DNA of 64,000 bases from Mucilaginibacter rivuli (GTDB lineage: Bacteria; Bacteroidota; Bacteroidia; Sphingobacteriales; Sphingobacteriaceae): contig NZ_JAHXPQ010000001.1 of NCBI RefSeq assembly GCF_019391655.1, positions 865,807 through 929,806 of the forward strand, in the 5' to 3' direction. The position numbers and the translations under genes were made by a program. Under the pieces are notes generated by a model. The model made no database searches, was not told the DNA's origin, and worked only from the letters and a program-made list of their open reading frames with translations. Each line of letters opens with the position of its first letter. The stretch's first letter is position 1. This document shows, in pieces, positions 7,559-15,906 of the stretch.

Positions 7559-8671
7559 CTATTTAATATACCTGAAATCTTGTCCCGATTTAATGTTTAA
7601 CAACACTTCGTATATCATACGGATCACATTGTCAACATCTTCTTTATGTATCATTTCTACAGTAGTGTGCATGTAACGCAAAGGCAATGATATCAATGCC
7701 GATGGCACGCCACCGTTTGAATAAGCGAAAGCATCGGTATCTGTACCCGTTGAGCGCGATGATGCCTGGCGCTGGAAAGGTATTTTAGCATCCTCGGCAG
7801 TTTTGATCAATAACCGGTTGAGGTTATTTTGCACGGCAGGCGCGTATGACACTACAGGGCCTTTACCACATTGCATATCTCCCTGGGTGATCTTGCTGAT
7901 CATTGGGGTTGATGTATCGTGGGTAACATCAGTAACAATGGCAACGTTTGGTTTAATGTAGTCGGCTATCATTTCTGCACCACGTAAACCAATTTCTTCT
8001 TGTACTGCATTAACGATGTATAAACCAAAAGGCAGTTTCACTTTGTTTTCTTTTAATAAACGGGCAACCTCGGCAATCATAAAACCACCTGCACGGTTGT
8101 CTAAAGCACGGCCAACATAATAGCGGTCGTTCAGTACCATAAACTCATCCTCGTAAGTAATTACACAACCTACGTGGATGCCTAATTTCTCTACTTCTTC
8201 TTTACTGGTACAACCGCAATCTAAAAAGATATTTTTCAGGGTTGGAGCCTCTTCCTTTTCGCCGCTGCGGGTGTGGATGGCAGGCCAGCCGAATACTGCC
8301 GTCACCATACCTTTATCGGTGTGGATGTTCACGCGTTTTGAAGGCGCTATCTGGTGATCTGAACCACCGTTACGGATCACATAGATCAAACCATCGCTGG
8401 TGATGTAATTAACAAACCACGATATCTCATCGGCATGAGCCTCAATAACTACCTTGTATTCGGCTTTAGGATTGATAATACCAACCGCCGAACCGTAATT
8501 ATCTACATAATGGGTATCAATATAAGGTTTAAGGTATTCGAGCCACATTTCCTGGCCTTTCCACTCAAAGCCTGTTGGAGATGGGTTGTTGATATATTTT
8601 TCGAAAAACGCTAATGATTTTTTATTTACAACTGGGATGTGTTTTTTATCCTCCGATTTTTTTTTAGCCAT
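7559..8671 (-). CDS. M42-family metallo-aminopeptidase
   Basis: The 370-residue enzyme matches the M42 (FrvX/glutamyl aminopeptidase) family, which forms cytoplasmic dodecameric, two-metal peptidases trimming short peptides. Expected metal ligands and catalytic residues are visible: His in VIEAHADE, Asp in RALDNRAGG, the Glu pair in NAVQEEIGLRG, Asp in AIVTDVTHD and the final His in LRYMHTTVE. It has no signal peptide; the N-terminus is Lys-rich (MAKKKSEDKK). It is the first gene of a two-gene unit with the VOC protein. Residue preference is unknown. Confidence 0.93.
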   Translation of the reverse strand: MAKKKSEDKKHIPVVNKKSLAFFEKYINNPSPTGFEWKGQEMWLEYLKPYIDTHYVDNYGSAVGIINPKAEYKVVIEAHADEISWFVNYITSDGLIYVIRNGGSDHQIAPSKRVNIHTDKGMVTAVFGWPAIHTRSGEKEEAPTLKNIFLDCGCTSKEEVEKLGIHVGCVITYEDEFMVLNDRYYVGRALDNRAGGFMIAEVARLLKENKVKLPFGLYIVNAVQEEIGLRGAEMIADYIKPNVAIVTDVTHDTSTPMISKITQGDMQCGKGPVVSYAPAVQNNLNRLLIKTAEDAKIPFQRQASSRSTGTDTDAFAYSNGGVPSALISLPLRYMHTTVEMIHKEDVDNVIRMIYEVLLNIKSGQDFRYIK

Positions 8672-8857
8672 GCTGTTAAATTTTTAGAACAGGCCTGTAA
8701 AGCCCTGAAGGCAAATATAGTAATCCCACTAATAAACAGTACCCCGATGTGCAAAAAGATGAGATAGTTTACAATTATTGTTTCGTTAACATTCATTTTA
8801 TGTAGGATGCCTTCCTTTGTGGTGAGTAAAAAAGTTTCACGTTTGTTTAATTGAGGG

Positions 8858-8893
8858 CCAGCATGTATTTGAGTGATACATGCTGGTTTTTTT
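8858..8893 (+). terminator. Orphan plus-strand terminator just upstream of the lipoprotein gene
   Basis: CCAGCATGTAT and its exact complement form an 11-base-pair stem with a 7-base loop, followed by seven T. It ends about 20 bases before the ATG at 8913, while the gene on its other side runs on the minus strand. It therefore ends no known gene: it may end a small RNA made from 8672-8857 or act as an attenuator. Confidence 0.8.
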
Positions 8894-8912
8894 ATAAATA
8901 CATACTATCCGG

Positions 8913-9872
8913 ATGAGAGCAAAATATTATATCCTGTTCATTTTTATGGTAGTTACTGTTTCTTGCAGCGTAGATAGCTATTTAAGTACAACCAAAAATC
9001 ACGATCCGGAGATTAATTTTAAAGACGAGCCTACAAAAATATTGGTGGTTAATACTTTTGATTTTGGGCGGTTGGGGTTGAACAATCAAAAGAAACTGGA
9101 TGTGATGAAGAACGGGGCATACACCTCTATAAACTATGCCGGAACACGTTTGAAAATATTGAAAGGTATTACGGTAATAAGCCTTGCCGACTCTAATCAC
9201 ATGGTGATCAGCATCGACTCATTAAGTAAACTAATTACGAAGTACCATGCCGATTATGTTTTAGCATTAGATGAGTTTTATGCCGGTTTTGATGCTGATA
9301 ACATCCAGGATCATCAGGATGGTGCTGACAAAAAGAAAACCTATAAAACCGCTGATTATAGTATGAAGGTTACTGCGAACTATAAGTTGTATGATAAAAG
9401 CGGGAATGTATACAAACTATTGAAAGGAAGGGCGAGCGATTTTAAAACTACCCAGGAAATACCGGGAGCATTTTGGGCAAGCCTTTTTGGCCCGGGAGTG
9501 AAAAATAATGGTGCTAATGTAGATCAATCGGCAATACACGCCACCGACGATGCCTTGCGTCCGTTTTTTGGTTATGTAACTACCAAAAGCAGGCCCTTAT
9601 ACAGTAATGATGAACTAAGTGAAGCGGTTGGTGAAATAACGTCAGGAAATTTTAGCAAAGCGGATAGTTTGTTAAAGCCCTTAATATATGGTGCTGATCA
9701 GAAACTGGCAGCAAAGGCAGCCTACAATTTAGCAGTAGTTTATGAGGCGCAAGGGAATATAAAAGCTGCTATGGATATGGTACAGTTATCAATAGGAAAG
9801 GATGACAACAGCAAAGCGAATACGCTACTGAGCGAATTGAGCAATGCTACCGCTACAGCAGTTTCTCCATGA
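8913..9872 (+). CDS. Lipoprotein with C-terminal TPR-like repeats (DUF6340-like)
   Basis: The 319-residue protein has a lipoprotein signal (hydrophobic stretch ending VTVSCS, lipidation Cys at 18). The middle resembles the Bacteroidota DUF6340 family as I remember it, but I cannot confirm this. The C-terminal 80 residues ('KADSLLKPLIYG' ... 'AAKAAYNLAVVYEAQGNIKAA') look like one or two tetratricopeptide repeats, usually protein-protein contact surfaces. Its start lies directly after an orphan terminator hairpin. It overlaps the convergent acetyltransferase gene by 20 bases. Function is unknown. Confidence 0.8.
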   Translation: MRAKYYILFIFMVVTVSCSVDSYLSTTKNHDPEINFKDEPTKILVVNTFDFGRLGLNNQKKLDVMKNGAYTSINYAGTRLKILKGITVISLADSNHMVISIDSLSKLITKYHADYVLALDEFYAGFDADNIQDHQDGADKKKTYKTADYSMKVTANYKLYDKSGNVYKLLKGRASDFKTTQEIPGAFWASLFGPGVKNNGANVDQSAIHATDDALRPFFGYVTTKSRPLYSNDELSEAVGEITSGNFSKADSLLKPLIYGADQKLAAKAAYNLAVVYEAQGNIKAAMDMVQLSIGKDDNSKANTLLSELSNATATAVSP

Positions 9873-10260
9873 TCTCATAGTCTATCCCGCCTTTTGAGAA
9901 AGCTTCACCGGTTTGCACAAAGCCGGATTTGAGATAAAAGCCAATGGCCGATGAGCGTGCATTACACCAAAGCCTTGTAGCGCCTTCTGATAATACAAAT
10001 CCGGTGATATGATCTAAGAGTTGCCTGCCATAACCTTTCCCCTGAAACGCCGCATCAAAAGCAAACTTGCGGAACTGCCAGTCGTTACCGTTTTGAAAAA
10101 GGGACACTACGCCAATGAGTTTATTATCTATAAAAGCACCAAAATGATAGCCATTGTTATCCTCATCCATTTCCATCTCCCAAAGCATACTGCCCGGGTA
10201 CAATACATCGCGCCGTAATTGCCAGGTGAGTTGTGGGGTTATTTGTTCGATGTCTAACAT
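9853..10260 (-). CDS. GNAT-family N-acetyltransferase
   Basis: This 135-residue protein has the GNAT acetyl-CoA-binding motif A, 'AFQGKGYGRQLLDHITGFVL' (Q/RxxGxG/A), near residues 87-107, followed by the 'GATRLWCNARSSAIGFYLKSGF' motif B region. Length and order fit a stand-alone small GNAT. The acceptor substrate cannot be predicted. Its 3' end overlaps the convergent lipoprotein gene by 20 bases, and an inverted-repeat spacer separates it from the carboxylase upstream on the same strand. Confidence 0.92.
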   Translation of the reverse strand: MLDIEQITPQLTWQLRRDVLYPGSMLWEMEMDEDNNGYHFGAFIDNKLIGVVSLFQNGNDWQFRKFAFDAAFQGKGYGRQLLDHITGFVLSEGATRLWCNARSSAIGFYLKSGFVQTGEAFSKGGIDYEIMEKLL

Positions 10261-10280
10261 AAGCTGAAAGCAAAAAGATT

Positions 10281-10351
10281 AAAGCTCAAAGCTTTTGAAA
10301 GCTCAGGCAAAACGATACTTATTTCGCTTTAAGCTTTCTGCTTTGAGCTTT
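10281..10351. repeat. AAAGCTCAAAGC inverted repeat between two minus-strand genes
   Basis: The 12-mer AAAGCTCAAAGC (10281-10292) is exactly complemented at 10340-10351 (GCTTTGAGCTTT), with variants of the same word nearby (GAAAGC, AAGCTTT). Such word-like palindromes recur at gene ends in this window. It may act as a terminator or RNA 3'-end hairpin for the carboxylase transcript. Confidence 0.65.
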
Positions 10352-10358
10352 ACGCTTG

Positions 10359-11900
10359 TTACAAAGGTATATTCCCGTGTTTTTTCCTCGGATTATTCAC
10401 CACCTTATTCTCCAGCATTTTAAATGCTTTAATCAGTTTATCCCGTGTTTCCGATGGTTCAATCACTTCGTCAATAAAGCCACGCTCGGCGGCGCGGTAG
10501 GGGTTGGCAAATATATCGGCATATTGCTGCTCCATTTCTTTCCATTTGGCTTCCGGGTCGGCGGCAGAAGTTATCTCGCGTTTAAAGATGATCTCGGCAG
10601 CGCCTTTGGCACCCATTACAGCAATCTCTGCCGATGGCCAGGCGTAGTTCATATCGGCACCAATGTGTTTGGAGTTCATTACATCATAAGCGCCGCCATA
10701 AGCCTTGCGGGTGATCACGGTAATGCGCGGCACTGTAGCCTCGCTAAATGCGTACAATAGTTTTGCACCGTTGGTGATAATGGCGTTCCACTCCTGGTCG
10801 GTACCCGGAAGGAAACCCGGAACATCTTCAAATACCAATAGCGGTATATTAAAGCAATCGCAAAAGCGGATAAAACGCGCGCCCTTGGTTGATGAATGAA
10901 TATCTAACACGCCTGCCAAAAACGCGGGCTGGTTGGCTACTATACCAATACTGCGGCCCGCTAATCGCGCGAAGCCAACTACTATGTTTTCGGCGAAATC
11001 TTTATGTACCTCTAAAAATGAGCCTTCGTCAATAACTTCGGCTATCACCTCGCGCATATCATAAGGTTGCGATACGTTTTCGGGAAGGATGCTGTTTAAT
11101 GCTGCACGGCTTTCATCACCACCCTCGTAAGGCAGTGAAGGCGCTTTTTCTTCGCAGTTTTGTGGCATGTAACTCAAAAGCTTTTTAACATGGTTAATAG
11201 CCTCTATCTCATTCGCGCAAGCAAAATGCGTTACGCCCGATTTGGTAGCATGTGTCATGGCGCCGCCTAATTCCTCGGAAGTTACGATCTCGTGCGTTAC
11301 CGTTTTTACCACATTAGGGCCGGTAACAAACATGTACGAAGTATTCTCCACCATCAAAATAAAATCGGTAATGGCAGGTGAATATACCGCGCCACCTGCG
11401 CAAGGGCCCATGATGGCCGATAGCTGCGGGATAACGCCCGAGGCCATGGTGTTCTTGTAAAATATATCAGCATATCCGCCAAGCGATACAACGCCTTCCT
11501 GGATACGCGCGCCACCTGAATCATTCAAACCAATAACTGGTGCGCCGTTCTTCATGGCCAAGTCCATTATCTTACATATCTTTTCGGCATGGGTTTCTGA
11601 TAATGAGCCGCCAAACACTGTAAAATCCTGTGAGAATACGTAGACGATCTTACCATTAATAGTACCGTAACCTGTAACTACACCATCGCCGGGATATTTT
11701 TCTTTCTCCATTCCAAAATCGGTTGAGCGGTGCGATACCAGCATGCCTATCTCCTGGAAAGAACCTTCATCCAATAAAAAATGTAAGCGTTCGCGGGCGG
11801 TGAGTTTGCCCTTTTTGTGTTGACTATCAATACGTGCCTGGCCGCCACCCAACAGCGCCTCTTGTTTTTTCTGATTTAACAGGTCGAGCTTTTTATCCAC
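10359..11900 (-). CDS. pccB: Acyl-CoA carboxylase beta chain (propionyl-CoA carboxylase type)
   Basis: The 513-residue carboxyltransferase subunit moves carboxyl from biotin to an acyl-CoA, most likely propionyl-CoA to methylmalonyl-CoA. Both crotonase-like halves are present: the N half with '[20 protein letters not shown]' and the acyl-CoA pocket '[12 protein letters not shown]', and the C half with '[18 protein letters not shown]' and '[11 protein letters not shown]'. The length is typical. The biotin-carrying alpha subunit is not adjacent. The start codon is GTG at 11900 (MDKKLDLL). The divergent YoaK-like gene starts 92 bases away, so the two share a promoter region. Confidence 0.93.
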   Translation of the reverse strand: MDKKLDLLNQKKQEALLGGGQARIDSQHKKGKLTARERLHFLLDEGSFQEIGMLVSHRSTDFGMEKEKYPGDGVVTGYGTINGKIVYVFSQDFTVFGGSLSETHAEKICKIMDLAMKNGAPVIGLNDSGGARIQEGVVSLGGYADIFYKNTMASGVIPQLSAIMGPCAGGAVYSPAITDFILMVENTSYMFVTGPNVVKTVTHEIVTSEELGGAMTHATKSGVTHFACANEIEAINHVKKLLSYMPQNCEEKAPSLPYEGGDESRAALNSILPENVSQPYDMREVIAEVIDEGSFLEVHKDFAENIVVGFARLAGRSIGIVANQPAFLAGVLDIHSSTKGARFIRFCDCFNIPLLVFEDVPGFLPGTDQEWNAIITNGAKLLYAFSEATVPRITVITRKAYGGAYDVMNSKHIGADMNYAWPSAEIAVMGAKGAAEIIFKREITSAADPEAKWKEMEQQYADIFANPYRAAERGFIDEVIEPSETRDKLIKAFKMLENKVVNNPRKKHGNIPL

Positions 11901-11992
11901 TTCTCTTAGGTTTTATTAATGTTGTAGCCGTTAAAAATATGAATTATCTTTATCACTCTTTAATCTTACACAGATTTGGCTATATATTTCAC

Positions 11993-12736
11993 ATGCTAAC
12001 CCAGGCTAAAGATAACCGAACACTAAAAGCAAACCTGATGCTGGCATCGTCTACAGCGATGGTTGCAGGCATTATTAATGTGGCCGGAGTTATCGCCTTT
12101 TTGGCATTTACTACTAATGTTACAGGGCATGTGGCTTTGCTTGCCCGCAAAGTGAGCGCGCAGGATGTTGAAGAAGTAGTAACCGTTTTTGTATGGCTGC
12201 TGATGTTTTTTGTAGGTGCCTTTGTATCGCATTTTTTAGTACGAAGCTTTGAGCGAAGGAGCCTTTACCTGGCACATGCAATGCCCATACTTACCGAAAT
12301 GATTGTGTTGCTGCTTGTCGCGATTTATGGCAACCATTTTTTTGATGGTACTGATTTTGAACGTGAGGTGATCATTGGTGCTATGATGTTTTCGATGGGA
12401 TTACAGAACAGTTTGGTATCAACCATTTCGGGCGGACTTATCAAATCATCGCATTTAACAGGTTTATTTACCGATGTAGGTGCCGATGTTGCCGAGTGGA
12501 TACACCCGCGTACCGCTAAAACCGAAGCAGTAAAAAACAGGCTTTATGTACGGTTTACCATACTTGGCTTTTACTTTATAGGGGCTGTTGTTGGAGGTTA
12601 CTTTTTTGAGCTGTTTAATTTTAAGGTATTTTATTTTATCCCCTTCATTTTAGTAACTATACTATTTTATGACATTTGGGATGCGGGCATTACCAATTTA
12701 GGTACTAAATTTACCGCCGCCAATAAGGATCAATAA
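11993..12736 (+). CDS. YoaK-family (DUF1275) membrane protein
   Basis: The 247-residue protein has about six transmembrane segments and the DUF1275 opening 'STAMVAGIINVAGVIAFLAF' followed by TTNVTGHVALLA (compare the family's F-T-N-x-T-G-N element). The frame is open from 11834, but that would run into the divergent carboxylase gene; I prefer the ATG at 11993, which leaves a normal N-terminus. The family's function is unknown. It is 33 bases upstream of a carbonic anhydrase, so cotranscription and an inorganic-carbon link are possible. Confidence 0.88.
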   Translation: MLTQAKDNRTLKANLMLASSTAMVAGIINVAGVIAFLAFTTNVTGHVALLARKVSAQDVEEVVTVFVWLLMFFVGAFVSHFLVRSFERRSLYLAHAMPILTEMIVLLLVAIYGNHFFDGTDFEREVIIGAMMFSMGLQNSLVSTISGGLIKSSHLTGLFTDVGADVAEWIHPRTAKTEAVKNRLYVRFTILGFYFIGAVVGGYFFELFNFKVFYFIPFILVTILFYDIWDAGITNLGTKFTAANKDQ

Positions 12737-12769
12737 GATAATTAAAACCATTTATTTATTTATTAAATT

Positions 12770-13414
12770 ATGCCAAATACCACCCACATTACTTACGAAA
12801 GCCTGTTAGAGGGTAACAAAACATTTGTAGCGAAGACGCTTGACCTTGACCCGGAATATTTTGAGCAATTAGCCTTGGGGCAAACACCACCTGTATTATG
12901 GGTAGGTTGTGCCGATAGCCGCGTACCTGCTAACCAGATCACGAACACAAAACCGGGCGAAATATTTGTGCACCGCAACATTGCTAATGTAGTGGTGCAT
13001 TCGGATATGAATTTGTTATCGGTGTTGGATTATGCCGTTAATGTGCTTGGTGTAAAACACGTTATTGTTTGCGGCCATTACGGTTGCGGTGGTGTTATTG
13101 CCGCTATGGGTAATAAAGAGAACGGTATTGTAGATAACTGGCTGCGCCACATTAAGGATGTTTACCGCCTGCATATGGCAGAGTTGGATGCCATTACTGA
13201 TAACCAAAAACGTACCGATCGCCTTGTTGAACTGAACGTGATAGAGAATGTAAATAACCTGGCATCAACCACAATAGTGCAAAATGCCTGGAAAAACGGT
13301 AAGGAACTGAGCGTACACGGTTGGGTTTACAGATTGAGCACAGGCTTTATCAGCGACCTGAAAGTGAGCATGAAAGATAATACGAAGTTAGAAGAGGTGT
13401 TTAGATTGAAGTAA
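12770..13414 (+). CDS. Beta-class carbonic anhydrase
   Basis: The 214-residue enzyme interconverts CO2 and bicarbonate. Zinc ligands and catalytic residues are visible: Cys47, Asp49 and Arg51 in CADSR, and His103 and Cys106 in CGHYGCGG; the 'PGEIFVHRNIANVV' loop is intact. It is cytoplasmic (no signal peptide). It follows the YoaK-like gene by 33 bases and is a paralogue of the anhydrase domain fused to SulP at 15907. A repeat-rich region and strong terminator follow. Confidence 0.96.
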   Translation: MPNTTHITYESLLEGNKTFVAKTLDLDPEYFEQLALGQTPPVLWVGCADSRVPANQITNTKPGEIFVHRNIANVVVHSDMNLLSVLDYAVNVLGVKHVIVCGHYGCGGVIAAMGNKENGIVDNWLRHIKDVYRLHMAELDAITDNQKRTDRLVELNVIENVNNLASTTIVQNAWKNGKELSVHGWVYRLSTGFISDLKVSMKDNTKLEEVFRLK

Positions 13415-13419
13415 CTCTA

Positions 13420-13522
13420 AATATCTCTTCTCTGCGACTCTCTGTGTAAACCTCAGAGAACTCTGTGGTTAATTTTACCGCAGAGGTAACAGAGATGAAA
13501 ACGCAGAATTTACAGAGAAAAG
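13420..13522. repeat. Degenerate palindromic 'CTCTGTG' word repeat
   Basis: The left half carries CTCTGCGACTCTCTGTG and CTCTGTGGTTAA; the right half carries their approximate complements (TTACCGCAGAGGTAACAGAG, CAGAATTTACAGAGAA). It is an imperfect inverted arrangement of a repeated word with the axis near 13478, lying between a stop codon and a terminator. It looks like a non-coding repeat rather than a gene. Confidence 0.55.
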
Positions 13523-13560
13523 AAAAAGAGCGATGGATTATCAAACCCATCGCTCTTTTT
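13523..13560 (+). terminator. Bidirectional terminator between carbonic anhydrase and pruA
   Basis: AAAAAGAGCGATGG (13523-13536) is complemented by CCATCGCTCTTTTT (13547-13560), a 14-base-pair stem with a 10-base loop, A on the left and T on the right. It serves both convergent genes. The core AGCGATGG/CCATCGCT recurs in the palindrome at 48945-48983. Confidence 0.92.
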
Positions 13561-13563
13561 CTT

Positions 13564-15201
13564 TTATACCTCTTTATCCAAAAATGGATACCAATAACTT
13601 TTTGGCGGATCAAAGGCTTCTTTGATCGTTCGTGGCGATACCCAGCGCAGCAGGTTGATCATAGAGCCTGCTTTATCATTGGTCCCAGAGCCACGCGCCC
13701 CACCAAATGGTTGCTGGCCTACTACGGCACCTGTGGGTTTATCATTTACATAGAAGTTACCTGCAGCGTTGCGTAAGGCGTAGGTAGCTTTTGCGATGGC
13801 GTAACGGTCTTGCGAGATGATGCATCCCGTTAAGGCGTAGATGGATGTTTTATCGATGATGCTTAACACCTCGTCAAAATCTTTATCATCATAAATATAA
13901 ACAGTTAATACCGGGCCGAAGAGTTCTTCGCACATCGTAACATAGTATGGGTCCTTCACCACAATAACAGTAGGCTCAATAAACCAGCCTTTGCTCTTGT
14001 CGTAATTACCACCGGCAATGATCTCTGCATCTTTATCTTTTTTAGCATTATCAATGTATTTAGCCAGTTTATCAAAAGAGCGCTCATCAATAACCGCGTT
14101 AATAAAGTTTTCAAAATCCTCAGTCGGGCCCATTTTCAGGGTAGCCAGGTCACGCGTGAACTTTTCCTTAATAGCAGGCCAAAGTGATTTTGGCAAATAA
14201 GCGCGCGATGCTGCCGAACATTTTTGTCCCTGGTACTCAAATGCGCCACGCACCAGGGCGGTAGTTACCACATCAACATTAGCGCTTGGGTGAGCAAGCA
14301 CAAAATCTTTACCACCGGTTTCGCCTACAATGCGCGGATAGGTTTTAAATTTATGAATATTAGTGCCGATGGTTTTCCAGATGTTTTGGAAAACGGCGGT
14401 CGATCCTGTAAAGTGGATCCCCGCAAAATCAGGGTGACTGAATATGATATCGCCCGCCATTGGCCCGTCAACCGTTATCATGTTGATCACGCCGTCGGGT
14501 AAACCGGCTTCTTTAAATAATTGCATAATTACGTTGGCGGCGTAAAGCTGTGTGGGGGCGGGTTTCCAAACCACAACATTCCCCATCATCGCTGCCGAAG
14601 CAGGCAGGTTTCCCGCGATAGCGGTAAAGTTGAATGGTGTAATGGCAAATACAAAACCTTCTAAAGGGCGCTGCTCCACACGGTTCCAAACGCCTTTTGG
14701 CGATACGGGTGGTTGTTGTGCATATATTTCCTGCAGGTAACTTACATTAAAACGCAGGAAATCGATGAACTCGCAAGCTGCATCAATTTCGGCCTGGTAA
14801 GCATTCTTTGATTGGCCAAGCATAGTAGCCGCGTTCATTTTATAACGGTATGGCCCCGATAGCAGTTCGGCAGCCTTTAAAAATATAGCGGCGCGTTGCT
14901 CCCAGGGTAAGTTTTCCCAATCGGCTTTGGCAGCAAGCGCTGCATCAATGGCGGCGTGAACATGGCTGGCATCACCTTCGTGGTAGGTAGCTAACAAATG
15001 CTGATGGTCGTGTGGTGGGCGGACTTCGCCGGTTTTACCTGTGCGAACTTCCTTTGAACCAATATACATTGGTATGTCGATCACTTTTGAGCGGCCCTCG
15101 GCAAGCGCGGCTTTCAGGGCGGCACGTTCTGCACTGCGCGGCCCATAATTTAATACCGGCTCATTTACCGGGGTAGGTACGTTAAAAGATCCTTTTAGCA
15201 T
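13564..15201 (-). CDS. pruA: 1-pyrroline-5-carboxylate dehydrogenase (L-glutamate gamma-semialdehyde dehydrogenase)
   Basis: The 545-residue aldehyde dehydrogenase oxidises glutamate semialdehyde to glutamate with NAD+, the last step of proline degradation. Motifs: the NAD-binding 'HFTGSTAVFQNIWKTIG', catalytic Glu in GETGGKDF, catalytic Cys in 'YQGQKCSAASRAY', and the C-terminal 'KPTGAVVGQQPFGGARGSGT' typical of the P5CDH group 1 enzymes. Length agrees with stand-alone P5CDH rather than the PutA fusion; proline dehydrogenase is not in the window. A copy of the ATGTGC repeat lies 40 bases upstream of the ATG. Confidence 0.96.
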   Translation of the reverse strand: MLKGSFNVPTPVNEPVLNYGPRSAERAALKAALAEGRSKVIDIPMYIGSKEVRTGKTGEVRPPHDHQHLLATYHEGDASHVHAAIDAALAAKADWENLPWEQRAAIFLKAAELLSGPYRYKMNAATMLGQSKNAYQAEIDAACEFIDFLRFNVSYLQEIYAQQPPVSPKGVWNRVEQRPLEGFVFAITPFNFTAIAGNLPASAAMMGNVVVWKPAPTQLYAANVIMQLFKEAGLPDGVINMITVDGPMAGDIIFSHPDFAGIHFTGSTAVFQNIWKTIGTNIHKFKTYPRIVGETGGKDFVLAHPSANVDVVTTALVRGAFEYQGQKCSAASRAYLPKSLWPAIKEKFTRDLATLKMGPTEDFENFINAVIDERSFDKLAKYIDNAKKDKDAEIIAGGNYDKSKGWFIEPTVIVVKDPYYVTMCEELFGPVLTVYIYDDKDFDEVLSIIDKTSIYALTGCIISQDRYAIAKATYALRNAAGNFYVNDKPTGAVVGQQPFGGARGSGTNDKAGSMINLLRWVSPRTIKEAFDPPKSYWYPFLDKEV

Positions 15202-15240
15202 AATCAGTTATAATGTTAATGCAAAGATAAGAAATTGTAG

Positions 15241-15278
15241 ATGTGCAAATGAGTAAATGTGCATATGTGCAAATGATA
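15241..15278 (+). repeat. ATGTGC-rich dispersed repeat, copy B
   Basis: ATGTGCAAATGAG, TAAATGTGC, ATATGTGC, AAATGATATG: a near match to copies A (2030), C (43802) and D (44770). It sits 40 bases upstream of the pruA ATG and is oriented opposite to that gene. Confidence 0.8.
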
Positions 15279-15397
15279 TGATTTTGGAAGAATGTTGGGA
15301 TAAACTTTCGATAAAGAATAATCGTATGTATGTCAGGTAACAGTAAATCGAATAAAAAAAGTTTCATTTTTTGATTTTAATGGCTATTTTCGCAACA

Positions 15398-15787
15398 ATG
15401 CGGTTTAAAAGAACGATAGTAATATGCTTCCTGGTCATTTTTACAATGGCTAAAGTAGTTCCTGCGTTCCCGTTTGTAAAACAATTGCCGCAAATTACCC
15501 AAAACCTGTTCCATAATTTTTCGATGATATACAGTGGTGGCGAACCTGTTGGTTTGTTAGCTGATACAAACCCTGCCGAAACTGAAACATCGGATACTAA
15601 GGACACTGAAAAGGATGTTGAGAAAGAGGCAGATAAATCTTTTAAAGAAGAATGTAAAATGCTTCCGCATGAGAGCATGATCTCTGCTATTTTCAATACC
15701 GATGCCAACCGCACTTTATTCCACCTATATGTGTTCGGGAAAACCCGGAACCACGTTGACGAGATCTTCCGACCACCACTCGTTTAA
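15398..15787 (+). CDS. Small protein of unknown function with N-terminal hydrophobic segment
   Basis: I do not recognise this protein of about 129 residues. From the ATG at 15398 it starts MRFKRTIVICFLVIFTMAK, a signal peptide or membrane anchor, then has a central acidic, Lys-rich low-complexity stretch (TSDTKDTEKDVEKEADKS) and a C-terminus with several His and aromatic residues. An upstream ATG at 15371 is possible but would spoil the signal. It precedes the SulP-anhydrase gene by 119 bases on the same strand. A role with that transporter is a guess from position only. Confidence 0.6.
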   Translation: MRFKRTIVICFLVIFTMAKVVPAFPFVKQLPQITQNLFHNFSMIYSGGEPVGLLADTNPAETETSDTKDTEKDVEKEADKSFKEECKMLPHESMISAIFNTDANRTLFHLYVFGKTRNHVDEIFRPPLV

Positions 15788-15906
15788 TTGAATCCTATAA
15801 ATTTCTAATTTTTTCAGCCGGGCAAACCCTGTGCTGTAGTGATGTTTTTGTACCGCTTTTTCGCGTGTACCAAACATGATCTTAAACTATTTATAATTCA
15901 ATTACA

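Noticed and set aside
8829..8850. GTTTCACGT resembling half of a ParB parS site
   Set aside because: Only one half matches the consensus; the second half (TTGTTT) does not mirror it, and parAB are about 49 kb away.
11834..11992. Longer N-terminus of the YoaK-family protein
   Set aside because: It would overlap the divergent carboxylase gene and place 53 residues of non-family sequence before the first conserved helix.
13420..13560. CRISPR-like array formed by the CTCTGTG words
   Set aside because: The words are degenerate, inverted rather than direct, and lack regular spacers.
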